Below are positions 7,192 to 16,077 of a DNA stretch of 51,921 nt, piece after piece. The position numbers and the translations under genes are program-made. The DNA lies in assembly GCA_002410555.1 (NCBI GenBank), contig DHSR01000061.1, positions 1 to 51,921 of the forward strand, given 5' to 3'. Position 1 is the first letter of the stretch; every line of letters begins with the position of its first letter. The notes below the pieces were generated by a model, which had not been told where the DNA came from, made no database searches, and worked only from the letters and a program-made list of their open reading frames with translations. This DNA is from Bacteroidales bacterium UBA5281. GTDB taxonomy: Bacteria; Bacteroidota; Bacteroidia; Bacteroidales; Lentimicrobiaceae.

Positions 7192-8262
7192 TCACTTTTT
7201 CTCCAGGAATTTCATCAGCTTTTCACGTGTTTGATTAAAGCTGAAAGCATCTGCTACCTGATAGTAATTTTCCCGGTCAAGGGTATATTCCCAGGCAAAT
7301 TCAGCTAATTCCAACCGGGTTTCATCAAAATCAAAGAGCACAATAATTTCCTTAATCTGGTTGACGGTAAAACAATGTTTTGCCTGCACTATTTGTTTGG
7401 CGAGCTTAAGTTTGGTGTTATTAAAGCTTTCTTTCCTGATGGTTCGGATGATTTGAGTAAAATCATCAGGGTTTAACTGGCAGGGAGGAGGAGGTTGAGG
7501 TGGCCGGATTTGCGAAATAATATTGTTGTAGGCACCTTTGTTTGGGATATGTGAAAAGAGCGTCGCTCCAAAGGCCAGATTTTGTAAATCATATACACTA
7601 TATATTGCTTCGCGGAAAAAATCCAGGCGATTGGGTTCTGATTTCAATAATGAGGCAAACTTTACTGCCTGAGCCGCACTCATGCAATGATTCTGAGCAA
7701 TACGTGATAATCGCGACTGACGTCCCGATTCATTTCCGGTAGAAGCTAACTGTCGGGCCAGATCGTTAAATTCAAACTCACCCATAGGTTGCTCGCAATT
7801 GGTCGGACCTTGATATACTTCCCAGACCGGATAATTCAGGGCCGGGAAATTAAGATTCAGTGGTGGTTCTACCGGAGGCAGATAATCATGTGAATGACGT
7901 TTCATTTCCTGTACATAATCATGAAGCATAAAAACTGCAGAGAAATGGGCAAAGGCATCATATACAATATAAAAGTTCTCTTTGTCTACTGTATTGAGCC
8001 AGGCCGACTCAGCAAACTGCAGCCGGAAAGCATCATCATAAAAAAGCCCGGCTATTGCAGCTACCTGTTCCGCCGACAGACAATATTGTTTAACAATGGT
8101 TACACCCACCTGAAGCCGGCTCTCATCCGCGGATTGTAAATCCACAGAACGCATTTTCTGCCGGAACAGGTGTTCCGGAATGGCTGTATTGCAGGGCTGT
8201 GCCTGCACTACTGCGTTAAACATCAGAAGGGATAGGAGTAATGGTAAGGTTTTTATTTTCAT
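7192..8262 (-). CDS. Exported protein with three DUF4476 repeats
   Basis: I place the start at 8262, where MKIKTLPLLLSLLMFNAVVQAQ gives a clean signal peptide; the frame opens further up at 8286 but that would overlap the upstream gene and spoil the signal. The mature protein (about 335 residues) contains three copies of a helical unit of the DUF4476 type, beginning near CNTAIPEHLFR, CEQPMGEFEFN and CQLNPDDFTQI. Each copy has the pattern ..F......I....(x)..RL..A..I....C.....Q......LF.....RL.FAE.A and ends in ..Y...DAF.F. Each unit has a conserved Cys at its start and another before the QV/QA helix, suggesting one disulfide per unit. A Pro-rich linker (RPPQPPPPCQL) precedes the third copy. Function unknown. 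Confidence 0.85.
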   Translation of the reverse strand: MKIKTLPLLLSLLMFNAVVQAQPCNTAIPEHLFRQKMRSVDLQSADESRLQVGVTIVKQYCLSAEQVAAIAGLFYDDAFRLQFAESAWLNTVDKENFYIVYDAFAHFSAVFMLHDYVQEMKRHSHDYLPPVEPPLNLNFPALNYPVWEVYQGPTNCEQPMGEFEFNDLARQLASTGNESGRQSRLSRIAQNHCMSAAQAVKFASLLKSEPNRLDFFREAIYSVYDLQNLAFGATLFSHIPNKGAYNNIISQIRPPQPPPPCQLNPDDFTQIIRTIRKESFNNTKLKLAKQIVQAKHCFTVNQIKEIIVLFDFDETRLELAEFAWEYTLDRENYYQVADAFSFNQTREKLMKFLEKK

Positions 8263-8273
8263 GGGTTTAAAAT

Positions 8274-8741
8274 TTATTTCATCCATTCAAAAGTGAGATA
8301 ATGGTCGCCATTCATGCCTACACTACGGTATACTTCCTGAGCACGGGTATTCTTTCTGTCCACATAAAGCCTCATGCCAGAAACTTCCTCAAGCTCATTT
8401 ACGCGGTCTTTCAAATAGGTATACATCTTACGGAAAAGACCTTTTTTGCGCCATTCCGGGGAAACGTAAACCGATTGTATCCACCACATCCATGCATTGC
8501 GCCAATCGCTCCATTCAGGAGTGATCATAAGACAGGCTATGCGTTCCTCCTCAGCGGTAACTGCCACAATATAAAATCCCTTTGTTGAATCTGAGAAAAC
8601 GCTTGTTACTCCATGCATTACGGTGTAACGGTCTAAAGCAAGTTTTTCCGTTTCCATGGCCATTTTCAACTGAGATTCAACAATAAATTCAATGTCATGC
8701 CTGGAAGCTTGTTTTATTCTTATGCTTGTTAATGAGCTCAT
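8274..8741 (-). CDS. GNAT family N-acetyltransferase
   Basis: The product has 155 residues and the GNAT fold: an N-terminal IRIKQASRHDIEFIVESQ strand-helix, a central beta segment FYIVAVTAEEERIACLM, and the acetyl-CoA motif A at about 90-106 (SVYVSPEWRKKGLFRKMY, matching RxxGxx). The C-terminal LYVDRKNTRAQEVYRSVGM is motif B, with the usual Asn and Tyr. It probably transfers an acetyl group from acetyl-CoA to a small molecule or protein amine; the substrate cannot be read from the sequence. It lies just upstream of the DUF4476 gene (11 bases from its chosen start), so the two may be co-transcribed. Confidence 0.9.
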   Translation of the reverse strand: MSSLTSIRIKQASRHDIEFIVESQLKMAMETEKLALDRYTVMHGVTSVFSDSTKGFYIVAVTAEEERIACLMITPEWSDWRNAWMWWIQSVYVSPEWRKKGLFRKMYTYLKDRVNELEEVSGMRLYVDRKNTRAQEVYRSVGMNGDHYLTFEWMK

Positions 8742-8846
8742 AAATAATTAGATATGATTTTAGAATCAGTTGATTGCAGTCAGATGATATTATTGCCGGA
8801 GCGTTTTTTTAAAGGAAAAATTATTAAATAAGGCTACATAATTGTG

Positions 8847-8854
8847 TATTTTTG
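8847..8854 (+). promoter_or_regulatory. Putative -7 box for the purF-like gene
   Basis: TATTTTTG matches the Bacteroidota -7 consensus TAnnTTTG. It lies about 72 bases before the ATG at 8927, implying a leader of about 65 bases. No clear -33 TTTG is present at the expected distance. Confidence 0.35.
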
Positions 8855-8926
8855 CAGCTCGTCAAAAAAGATAAAACTACTCTTTTGAAGCGCAAATATA
8901 AACGATAAATTTTAACGGGGGTCTTA

Positions 8927-10828
8927 ATGAGTGAGCAGATCAAACATGAATGTGGAATAGCCCTGGTTCGATTACTGAAACCCCTGGAATATTATCCGGG
9001 TCGCTATGGTACCTCCACCTGGGCATTAAACAAGCTTCATCTGCTTATGGAAAAGCAGCACAATCGGGGTCAGGATGGGGCGGGTATTGCCTGTATCAAG
9101 TTCGATCCGAATCCGGGAAGCAAATACATCAATCGTTTTCGATCCAATTCAAATTCTCCGATCTCTGATGTGTTTAAATGGGCCTATGATGAAATAAATG
9201 CTGCTGCCAACAACCGCCCCGACAGATTAAAAGACATATACTGGCTGAAAGACAACTCCGGATTTGCCGGCGAACTCTTTTTGGGTCACCTTCGATATGG
9301 GACTTTTGGAAAGAACAATATACAGAACCTGCATCCGGTATTGCGAGCCAACAATTGGATGACCCGCAATCTGGTTCTGGCCGGCAATTTCAATATGACC
9401 AACGTGGATGAGTTGTTCTCGCGACTACTTGATCTGGGTCAATATCCTGTGGAAACCTCCGATACCATTACCATACTTGAAAAAATTGGTCATTTTCTGG
9501 ATGAAGAAAACGAACGCCTTTATGCGCAATTTAAAGCCGAAGGATACAATAAAAAGGAAATAACCAGCAAAATTGCCAGGGCGCTTAATGTAGGTGAAAT
9601 GTTGAAACAGTCGGCCGTTCATTGGGATGGAGGTTATGCCATTGCAGGAATGCTGGGCCATGGCGACGCTTTTGTATTGCGCGATCCATCGGGTATTCGT
9701 CCGGCTTATTATTATCAGGATGATGAAGTAGTGGTAGTTGCCTCTGAACGTCCGGCCATTCAAACAGCCATGAACGTTCACCATAGTCGGGTGAATGAAA
9801 TTGAACCGGGTTGCGCGCTGATCATCGAAAGGGACGGGACAGTTCATCATACTCCCATTCTAAGTCCCTTAAAGAAACAATCCTGCTCCTTTGAAAGAAT
9901 CTATTTCAGCCGGGGTACTGATGTAGATATATATCGTGAACGGAAGCGGTTGGGACAAATGCTTACCCCACTGGTGTTAAAAGCGGTGAATCATGATTTT
10001 AAAAACACAGTTTTTTCCTATATCCCAAATACGGCCGCAGTAGCTTTTTATGGACTTGTAGAACAACTGGGCACTTTTTGTGATGGCATCAAAAAGGAGA
10101 GGTTACTTAAGGAGTCGATGGACCTCACTCCGGCCAAAATTGACGAAATCTTCACCCTCAAACCACGGATTGAAAAACTGGCCGTTAAGGACATCAAGCT
10201 ACGTACTTTTATTACCCAGGACAATGCCCGTGACGATCTGGTGGCGCACGTGTATGATGTTACTTACGGTGTGGTTAAGCCCGGCATCGATTCGCTGGTG
10301 GTGCTCGATGATTCGGTCGTGCGCGGCACCACCCTCCGAAAGAGCATTATACGCATTCTCGACCGCTTAAACCCAAAAAAAATTGTAGTGGCTTCTTCTG
10401 CACCCCAAATCCGCTATCCGGACTGCTACGGGATTGATATGACAAAGCTGGGCGATTTTATAGCTTTTAATGCTGCCATCGAATTGTTGAAGGAGACACG
10501 TCAGGGACAGGTGATCAATGAGGTTTATTTAAAATGTAAAGCTCAGGAAAAACTTCCCAAAGAAGAGGTGGTTAATTTTGTTAAAGAGATTTACCGGCCA
10601 TTTACTGCCGAACAGATTTCTGCAAAAATCTCTCAACTGGTTACACCCGCAGCATGCCAGGCAGAAGTGCAACTGGTATTTCAAACCATAGAAGATTTGC
10701 ATCAGGCCATTCCTGAACACACCGGCGACTGGTATTTTACCGGGAATTATCCCACACCCGGAGGCAATAAGGTAGTGAATCGTTCCTTTATCAATTATAT
10801 TGAAGGTCGGAACGAGCGGGCGTATTAA
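8927..10828 (+). CDS. purF: Amidophosphoribosyltransferase, long form
   Basis: The 633-residue product has a class II glutamine amidotransferase domain followed by a phosphoribosyltransferase domain, as in PurF, which makes 5-phosphoribosylamine from PRPP and glutamine in the first step of purine synthesis. The likely nucleophile is Cys9 in KHECGIALV, so an eight-residue propeptide must be removed. Other glutaminase marks are QHNRGQDGAG (44-53), RYGTFG (123-128) and GNFNMTN (153-159). DPSGIRP (253-259) and FSRGTD (327-332) are typical of PurF. The PRPP loop is LVVLDDSVVRGTT (457-469). The length exceeds the usual 470-510 by more than 120 residues, with extra sequence before the PRPP domain and at the C-terminus; this long form occurs in Bacteroidota. 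No purine neighbours are present. Confidence 0.88.
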   Translation: MSEQIKHECGIALVRLLKPLEYYPGRYGTSTWALNKLHLLMEKQHNRGQDGAGIACIKFDPNPGSKYINRFRSNSNSPISDVFKWAYDEINAAANNRPDRLKDIYWLKDNSGFAGELFLGHLRYGTFGKNNIQNLHPVLRANNWMTRNLVLAGNFNMTNVDELFSRLLDLGQYPVETSDTITILEKIGHFLDEENERLYAQFKAEGYNKKEITSKIARALNVGEMLKQSAVHWDGGYAIAGMLGHGDAFVLRDPSGIRPAYYYQDDEVVVVASERPAIQTAMNVHHSRVNEIEPGCALIIERDGTVHHTPILSPLKKQSCSFERIYFSRGTDVDIYRERKRLGQMLTPLVLKAVNHDFKNTVFSYIPNTAAVAFYGLVEQLGTFCDGIKKERLLKESMDLTPAKIDEIFTLKPRIEKLAVKDIKLRTFITQDNARDDLVAHVYDVTYGVVKPGIDSLVVLDDSVVRGTTLRKSIIRILDRLNPKKIVVASSAPQIRYPDCYGIDMTKLGDFIAFNAAIELLKETRQGQVINEVYLKCKAQEKLPKEEVVNFVKEIYRPFTAEQISAKISQLVTPAACQAEVQLVFQTIEDLHQAIPEHTGDWYFTGNYPTPGGNKVVNRSFINYIEGRNERAY

Positions 10829-10966
10829 TATAAAGTTATTATTCAATTCCGGATCCTGATATGACGAATAAAATCAACAGACACATCTCCGGCAGAAAGC
10901 TGAAGAATATAAATGATTAGAAGGAATTCTTTCGGCGAGATGGAACTTTTTTTAATGGGTTGAATA

Positions 10967-11644
10967 TCATTGTTTTATAGAGGCGGCGTTTTTCAACACT
11001 GCCAGTACCGTAACATTGCCTCTTACTTTATCGTTCAATTCAACTTTAATATCACTGTCGCGTGGCAAGAATACGTCTACGCGGGAACCAAATTTGATAA
11101 AACCGATTTCATCTCCCTGCCGGATATTATTTCCCTCCCGTGCATAGGTTACTACTCGTCGTGCCATAGCGCCGGCAATCTGGCGCACCAGCAATGCGAT
11201 GCCATCTGCCCGCTCTACCACGACGCTTGATCGTTCATTTTGACTCGATGATTTGGGATGCCAGGCTACCAGATATCGACCGGGGTGATATTTGGTATAT
11301 TTAATCTGTCCGGAAACAGGGCTCCAATTAATATGTACATTGTTGGGTGACATAAATACGGATACCTGTATTCGGTGATCACCAAAGTATTCCGTTTCAA
11401 TTACCTCTTCAATAGCCACAATTCTTCCATCAGCAGGCGATAAAACAAGCCCATCATCAGGCACCACCATGCGCTGTGGTGAACGAAAAAATCTGACTAT
11501 CCATGCAAACATCAGCAGTAAAAACACCCAAATTGATAAACGCATCCATAATGGCATGGTTATAGAGCCGGCCAGTGGAGAAAGTACACCTAAAGTGATA
11601 AATGCAATAAGAATAATAAGGTATCCTTCCTTGTGAATGCGCAT
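10967..11644 (-). CDS. psd: Phosphatidylserine decarboxylase proenzyme (short form)
   Basis: The product has 225 residues, matching the short Psd type. It converts phosphatidylserine to phosphatidylethanolamine at the inner membrane. Residues 8-50 form two membrane segments. The conserved core follows: LVLSPADGRI with Asp72, FMSPNNVHINWSPVSG with His104, and the self-cleavage site KFGSRVDVFLP, where Gly186-Ser187 is the expected cut that makes the pyruvoyl cofactor. It is the last gene of the minus-strand operon starting with rsfS at 15901 and follows cdsA after 48 bases. This places CDP-diacylglycerol synthesis and PE formation in one transcript. The downstream purF-like gene converges with it. 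Confidence 0.95.
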   Translation of the reverse strand: MRIHKEGYLIILIAFITLGVLSPLAGSITMPLWMRLSIWVFLLLMFAWIVRFFRSPQRMVVPDDGLVLSPADGRIVAIEEVIETEYFGDHRIQVSVFMSPNNVHINWSPVSGQIKYTKYHPGRYLVAWHPKSSSQNERSSVVVERADGIALLVRQIAGAMARRVVTYAREGNNIRQGDEIGFIKFGSRVDVFLPRDSDIKVELNDKVRGNVTVLAVLKNAASIKQ

Positions 11645-11692
11645 GGCAATATGGATTTGGATGGTTAAAAAATGTGTTTTGCAGATGCAATA

Positions 11693-12511
11693 TTACCTTA
11701 AAAACTGCAAAAGTAAAAATACAGCTGGTGCTGCCAACAGCACCGCATCAAAACGATCGAGAATGCCGCCATGTCCGGGTAATAAGGTCCCGGAATCTTT
11801 CACGCCGGTACTGCGCTTAAGCATAGATTCAACCAGGTCGCCGATAGTGCCAAAGATAATAATTATTGTGGCAATCAGTAACCATTGTAAAAGGGAAAAT
11901 TCGCGAAATGATGCTGAAATTAAAAATGCTGTAAGCGAGCCTGTAAGGGTTCCTCCGATAAAACCTTCCCAGGATTTTTTGGGGCTGATGCGTTCAAGCA
12001 TGCGATGCTTACCCATCAGGGAGCCGAATATGTAGGCTCCCGAATCGTAAATCCAGAGGATAAGAAAAAAACCAAGCAATGAACCGCTGTGCATCCATCC
12101 CGGTTCGGCCCCTTTTAAAAAGAAACCATTTAACAGGGCAAGGGGAATCACTATCCAGATCAGGCCAATCAATGCAGTTGCCACATTCAAAAAAGGGTTT
12201 CCCTTCTTCCTGAATAATTCAAGTGCAAGAAGTAATGGTAGAATCAATAATGCGAATAGAAGATATGCCGGCTCAAGCAAGTTATTCAATACCAGGGTAA
12301 TCATTCCATAAACGGTAGCACCAATTACCAGCATTACACTGCGTGCGACTTCCAGCCCGGCAGTGCGCGTCATACGGAAAAACTCAAGCAAGCCACCCAG
12401 GCTGACCAGCAGGAAGAGCACAGCAAATATCCATGGATTCCATAGTACTGCACCCACAATGACGATTACAAAAATGGTTCCCGTGATGGTTCTTTTGATA
12501 AAGTTATTCAC
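11693..12511 (-). CDS. cdsA: Phosphatidate cytidylyltransferase
   Basis: The 272-residue product is a polytopic inner-membrane enzyme making CDP-diacylglycerol from phosphatidate and CTP. The first 135 residues contain several hydrophobic helices. The CdsA signature is at the C-terminal end: ISPKKSWEGFIGG (175-187) and IGDLVESMLKR...KDSG..LPGHGGILDRFD (223-255), with the metal-binding Asp residues. The start codon is GTG at 12511, overlapping the stop of the DUF2007 gene by 8 bases, which implies translational coupling. The gene sits directly before psd, so the two successive phospholipid steps (with PssA encoded elsewhere) are linked. Confidence 0.95.
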   Translation of the reverse strand: MNNFIKRTITGTIFVIVIVGAVLWNPWIFAVLFLLVSLGGLLEFFRMTRTAGLEVARSVMLVIGATVYGMITLVLNNLLEPAYLLFALLILPLLLALELFRKKGNPFLNVATALIGLIWIVIPLALLNGFFLKGAEPGWMHSGSLLGFFLILWIYDSGAYIFGSLMGKHRMLERISPKKSWEGFIGGTLTGSLTAFLISASFREFSLLQWLLIATIIIIFGTIGDLVESMLKRSTGVKDSGTLLPGHGGILDRFDAVLLAAPAVFLLLQFLR

Positions 12512-12707
12512 GATGCAGTAAATTGATTAAATGATTGGCCTCAAAGGCATCCTCTACTGACACATAAAGTTCAATTTCACCGAAAAGATATACAGAATCC
12601 TGTTTATTTACAATGATAGCTGTGATGTTATTATCGGCCAGCATGCCTTTAACCAGTTCACATTCATGCAATTGACCTGACGCAAAGATTTTAACCCATC
12701 CTTCCAT
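12504..12707 (-). CDS. DUF2007 domain protein
   Basis: A 67-residue cytoplasmic protein beginning MEGWVKIFASGQLHECELVK. DUF2007 proteins have this ferredoxin-like pattern: a first strand (VKIF), a helix carrying E.....L....I, a central strand (ITAIIVNKQD) and a closing strand and helix (IELYVSVEDAFEANHLI). The family has been suggested to act in signalling, with no established biochemistry. It sits between the LutC-like gene (11 bases upstream) and cdsA (8-base overlap), so it is translated together with the lipid genes. Confidence 0.85.
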   Translation of the reverse strand: MEGWVKIFASGQLHECELVKGMLADNNITAIIVNKQDSVYLFGEIELYVSVEDAFEANHLINLLHRE

Positions 12708-12718
12708 TTAAAATTGTA

Positions 12719-13402
12719 TTAATCAGCGTCATCCGCCATAAAAACAAACAATTCCACTGGCCCATGCATACCGGTTACCAGTGTTTTTTCAATATCAGCA
12801 GTTCGGCTTGGGCCGGTAATAAGTGAAACAGAAGAAGGCAGGCGCCCGTGATATTTTTGCCTGACTTTTTCAATGGCCTGATTCAAATCAGTAGTTACCT
12901 GTGAAGTAAAGGCAATTACAATATGCCTTTCAGGATAAATGTGCATTCGTCGACCTGATCGTTGTCTGGATGAAACCATAATGCTGCCGGTACGGGAAAC
13001 CAGCGCTTCGCAACCGGTTACAGCTACTTTCATGTTTTGAAAATCTTCCGTGTCATCGTGGGTACTTATGCCTGCATGTCGTAGCATAGATGTAAGTGCA
13101 GTGTCATTACACCATGCCTCATTCCATTGCCGTTCAGCAAAAAGTTGTTTTATTTTATCCAACATATCGTCAGGTGACTCGCAAAAAACAAATTTGCCCC
13201 CGGCGCGGGTAAATTCCGTAACAAAATTCACATCAGGGGAATCTGCCAGAGGCTGAAATATGGGCTGGCTAAAGTTTACTCCATCAAAAGGATTGTCGGA
13301 AGGCTCAATCAGTGCATGCCTGATGTTCTTCATCACCTTTTCACGGGTGGTGCTTTCTTTGAGGTGTTCGGGCAATTTATCCCTCCGATTTTGGGGTGTC
13401 AT
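12719..13402 (-). CDS. LutC/YkgG-like LUD domain protein
   Basis: The product has about 227 residues from the ATG at 13402. Its LUD domain features are TREKVMKNIRHAL at the start, NVNFVTEFTRAGGKFVFCES, the VTGCEALVSRTGSIMVSSRQ segment and SLITGPSRTADIEKTLVTGMHGP at the end, close to LutC of the lactate-oxidation complex LutABC. No lutA or lutB is nearby; in this setting the gene accompanies ftsH. Its true role is therefore uncertain. The frame is open further to 13483, but that start would run more than 100 bases into ftsH and adds residues with no family match. Even with the chosen start the gene overlaps the end of ftsH by 26 bases. Confidence 0.85.
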   Translation of the reverse strand: MTPQNRRDKLPEHLKESTTREKVMKNIRHALIEPSDNPFDGVNFSQPIFQPLADSPDVNFVTEFTRAGGKFVFCESPDDMLDKIKQLFAERQWNEAWCNDTALTSMLRHAGISTHDDTEDFQNMKVAVTGCEALVSRTGSIMVSSRQRSGRRMHIYPERHIVIAFTSQVTTDLNQAIEKVRQKYHGRLPSSVSLITGPSRTADIEKTLVTGMHGPVELFVFMADDAD

Positions 13403-15476
13403 GCGGTTCTGGTGTTTCTGAAGGCGGCATACTTTTTTCAGCAGGATGATCCTTATCAGGGAGTCCGTTGGATTCGAGAGCAATATCGGGCGCCAGCGCT
13501 ATGGGAGGCATCTGTTGTTCCGGCCCTTCTGCCGCAGATTCATTCTCAAAGGGACGTTTGCCAAATATATGTTCCAGGTCTTCCCGGAAAATCACCTCTT
13601 TTTTCAACAGAATTGCAGCAAGCTGATCCAGCTTATCGCGATTGGCTATAAGAATATCTTTGGCACGCTCATAGGCCTGCTCAATCATTTTACTAATTTC
13701 GGCATCAATAGTTTGAGCAGTTGCTTCACTAAAGGGTTTATTAAATGAGTATTCCGATTGTCCGGAAGAGTCATAATAGCTCACATTGCCAATGGTTTCA
13801 TTTAAACCGAAATAAGCTACCATTGCAAAGGCCTGTTTGGTAACTTTTTCCAGATCGTTAAGGGCACCGGTAGATATTTTGCCAAAAACTACTTCTTCGG
13901 CGGCACGGCCTCCCAGGGTCGCGGTAAGTTCATCCAGCATCTGTTCATAAGTAGTAATTTGCCTTTCTTCAGGCAGATACCAGGCTGCACCCAGGGCTTT
14001 ACCACGTGGAACAATGGTTACTTTTACCAGAGGGTGTGCATGTTCAAGCAACCAGCTTACGGCAGCATGGCCCGATTCATGAAATGCAATTACCTTTTTC
14101 TCCTGTGGCGAAATTATTTTATTGCGTTTTTCCAATCCGCCAACAATGCGATCAATGGCATCCATAAAATCCTGTTTCCCGATTTCCGACTTATTGCGCC
14201 GGGCGGCAATGAGTGCAGACTCATTACATACATTGGCTATATCAGCACCTGAAAAGCCCGGTGTTTGTTTTGCCAGGAAATTAACATCTACCGTATCATT
14301 GTATTTCAGCGGTTTCATGTGAACTTTAAAAATGGCTTTGCGTTCTTCCAGATCAGGGAGTTCAACATGTATTTGACGGTCAAAACGTCCGGCCCGCAAC
14401 AATGCCCGGTCCAGAACATCAGCACGGTTGGTGGCTGCCAAAATGATTACTCCGGCATTGGTGGCAAAGCCATCCATTTCGGTAAGTAATTGATTCAGGG
14501 TGTTTTCCCGCTCATCGTTGGCACCGGTGAACTGATTTTTACCTCTGGCCCGGCCGATGGCATCAATTTCATCAATAAAAATTATACAGGGTGATTTTTC
14601 TTTGGCTTGTTTAAACAGGTCGCGTACACGTGATGCACCCACCCCAACAAACATCTCCACAAAATCAGAACCCGACAGGGAGAAAAAGGGAACCTTGGCT
14701 TCTCCGGCTACAGCCTTGGCCAGTAGAGTTTTACCGGTACCGGGAGGGCCAACCAGCAAAGCGCCTTTGGGTATTTTCCCTCCAAGTGTGGTATATTTCT
14801 TTGGATTTTTAAGGAAATCAACAATTTCCATGATTTCTACCTTGGCTTCTTCGAGGCCGGCAACATCATTGAAATTGATATTCACATGGGTATCCTTGTC
14901 GAACAACTGAGCTTTAGATTTACCTATATTAAATATCTGACCGCCTCCACCTGCTCCACCACGACTCATCATACGCATGATGAAAAACCAGGCTCCAACA
15001 AGCAACAACACGGGGAATATCCATGAGAGGGCATCTCCCCATACATTGTGACGCGTTTGATATTCAGGATAAACAGGATGCTCCACTCCTTCCTGCAGGG
15101 TCTTGAAATCAGATATAAAGCTATCAATTGGTCCGGTTTTATAGATATACTGCGGTCCATCCGAGGCGCCAAGTCCATCTCCGGGGCGTACAGCCTGGTG
15201 TTCTTCCTTGTTGAGGGCTTCCTTGGTGAGGTATATTTCGGCAAACTCTTCGTTCACCACTACCAGCCGCTCAATTTCTCCGTTTTTGACCAGCTCCTCG
15301 AACTTACGGCCATCAATATCTTTGACCTCTGACTTCCAGTTCATTAACTGCATGCCAATGATCACGACAAGCAGTATAGCATAAATCCAGTAAAAACTAA
15401 ATTTCGGCTTACCGCTTTTGCTCTTATTTCCGTTACCCGTAATGGGATCAGGTTTTTTCTTTTCTTCTTCCTTCAT
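13377..15476 (-). CDS. ftsH: ATP-dependent zinc metalloprotease FtsH
   Basis: The product has 699 residues. It is a membrane-bound AAA+ protease that extracts and degrades misfolded or regulatory membrane proteins. Two membrane helices (about 28-45 and 150-167) flank a periplasmic domain. The AAA+ module has Walker A GPPGTGKT (243-250), Walker B IIFIDE (298-303), the pore motif FVGVGASR and the second region of homology around 350-368. The protease zinc site is HESGH (466-470), with a third ligand expected in the later LNDLEKVT segment. The C-terminal tail (about 645-699) is low-complexity, Pro/Glu-rich and variable in this family. It is second in the operon, 5 bases after rsfS, and its end overlaps the LutC-like start. 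Confidence 0.97.
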   Translation of the reverse strand: MKEEEKKKPDPITGNGNKSKSGKPKFSFYWIYAILLVVIIGMQLMNWKSEVKDIDGRKFEELVKNGEIERLVVVNEEFAEIYLTKEALNKEEHQAVRPGDGLGASDGPQYIYKTGPIDSFISDFKTLQEGVEHPVYPEYQTRHNVWGDALSWIFPVLLLVGAWFFIMRMMSRGGAGGGGQIFNIGKSKAQLFDKDTHVNINFNDVAGLEEAKVEIMEIVDFLKNPKKYTTLGGKIPKGALLVGPPGTGKTLLAKAVAGEAKVPFFSLSGSDFVEMFVGVGASRVRDLFKQAKEKSPCIIFIDEIDAIGRARGKNQFTGANDERENTLNQLLTEMDGFATNAGVIILAATNRADVLDRALLRAGRFDRQIHVELPDLEERKAIFKVHMKPLKYNDTVDVNFLAKQTPGFSGADIANVCNESALIAARRNKSEIGKQDFMDAIDRIVGGLEKRNKIISPQEKKVIAFHESGHAAVSWLLEHAHPLVKVTIVPRGKALGAAWYLPEERQITTYEQMLDELTATLGGRAAEEVVFGKISTGALNDLEKVTKQAFAMVAYFGLNETIGNVSYYDSSGQSEYSFNKPFSEATAQTIDAEISKMIEQAYERAKDILIANRDKLDQLAAILLKKEVIFREDLEHIFGKRPFENESAAEGPEQQMPPIALAPDIALESNGLPDKDHPAEKSMPPSETPEPHDTPKSEG

Positions 15477-15481
15477 AGCAT

Positions 15482-15901
15482 TCAGGCCTTCGCCTTTGAG
15501 TTTTTCATAGTATTATTTTCAGTCGGAGTAGGGGTGGCTATGGCTTTCAGTTCTGCATCGGCCCAAAGCTCTTCCAGACGATAGTATTTACGCGTTTCTG
15601 CCTGGAAAATATGAACTACTACATCCACAAAATCAAGCAAAACCCACTCAGCATTCTCAAATCCTTCTTTCTTCCACACCTGCTGACCCGAATTTTTTTT
15701 AACAGTCATCTCTATAGAATCTGCAATAGCTTCAACTTGAGCTGGTGAGTTTCCATGGCAAATAACAAAAAAATCGGCGACCGCATTTTTCATTTTTCTG
15801 AAATCAATGCGGATGACATCTTCACCCTTTTTATCAAAAATCCCTTCTATGGCCAGATTGGCAAGTGAAAGGGCAGTAGTTTTGGCTTTTTTTTCCGCCA
15901 T
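15482..15901 (-). CDS. rsfS: Ribosomal silencing factor RsfS
   Basis: The product has 139 residues and the RsfS (Iojap) fold. It binds ribosomal protein L14 and blocks joining of 50S and 30S subunits during starvation. Recognised segments are DVIRIDFRKMKNAVADFFVI, SPAQVEAIADSIE, and the strongly conserved EGFENAEWVLLDFVDVVVHI, followed by the YRLEELWADA C-terminal part. The tail beyond about residue 120 is Ala/Lys/Thr-rich and likely disordered. It is the first gene of the operon with ftsH, lutC-like, DUF2007, cdsA and psd. A TAACTTTG -7 box lies 22 bases before the ATG. Confidence 0.95.
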   Translation of the reverse strand: MAEKKAKTTALSLANLAIEGIFDKKGEDVIRIDFRKMKNAVADFFVICHGNSPAQVEAIADSIEMTVKKNSGQQVWKKEGFENAEWVLLDFVDVVVHIFQAETRKYYRLEELWADAELKAIATPTPTENNTMKNSKAKA

Positions 15902-15923
15902 AAGCTTAATGTAATTATTTTTG

Positions 15924-15931
15924 CAAAGTTA
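15924..15931 (-). promoter_or_regulatory. Putative -7 box for the rsfS-ftsH-psd operon
   Basis: On the minus strand the sequence is TAACTTTG, a perfect match to TAnnTTTG, ending 22 bases before the rsfS ATG. No good -33 TTTG is seen at 19-21 bases. It is the only good -7 box in the birA-rsfS gap pointing at rsfS. Confidence 0.45.
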
Positions 15932-16077
15932 ATCAATAAATGTGCTTAAAAATGCATTGCTTCATCAATACCATTTACTCAGGGTATTAATATTGAAGTA
16001 AGGGTATCATCAACAATTATACCGCAGCAGTTAACTTCTGAACAATCGCTTGTAATTAACTCATAATCATCACTATT

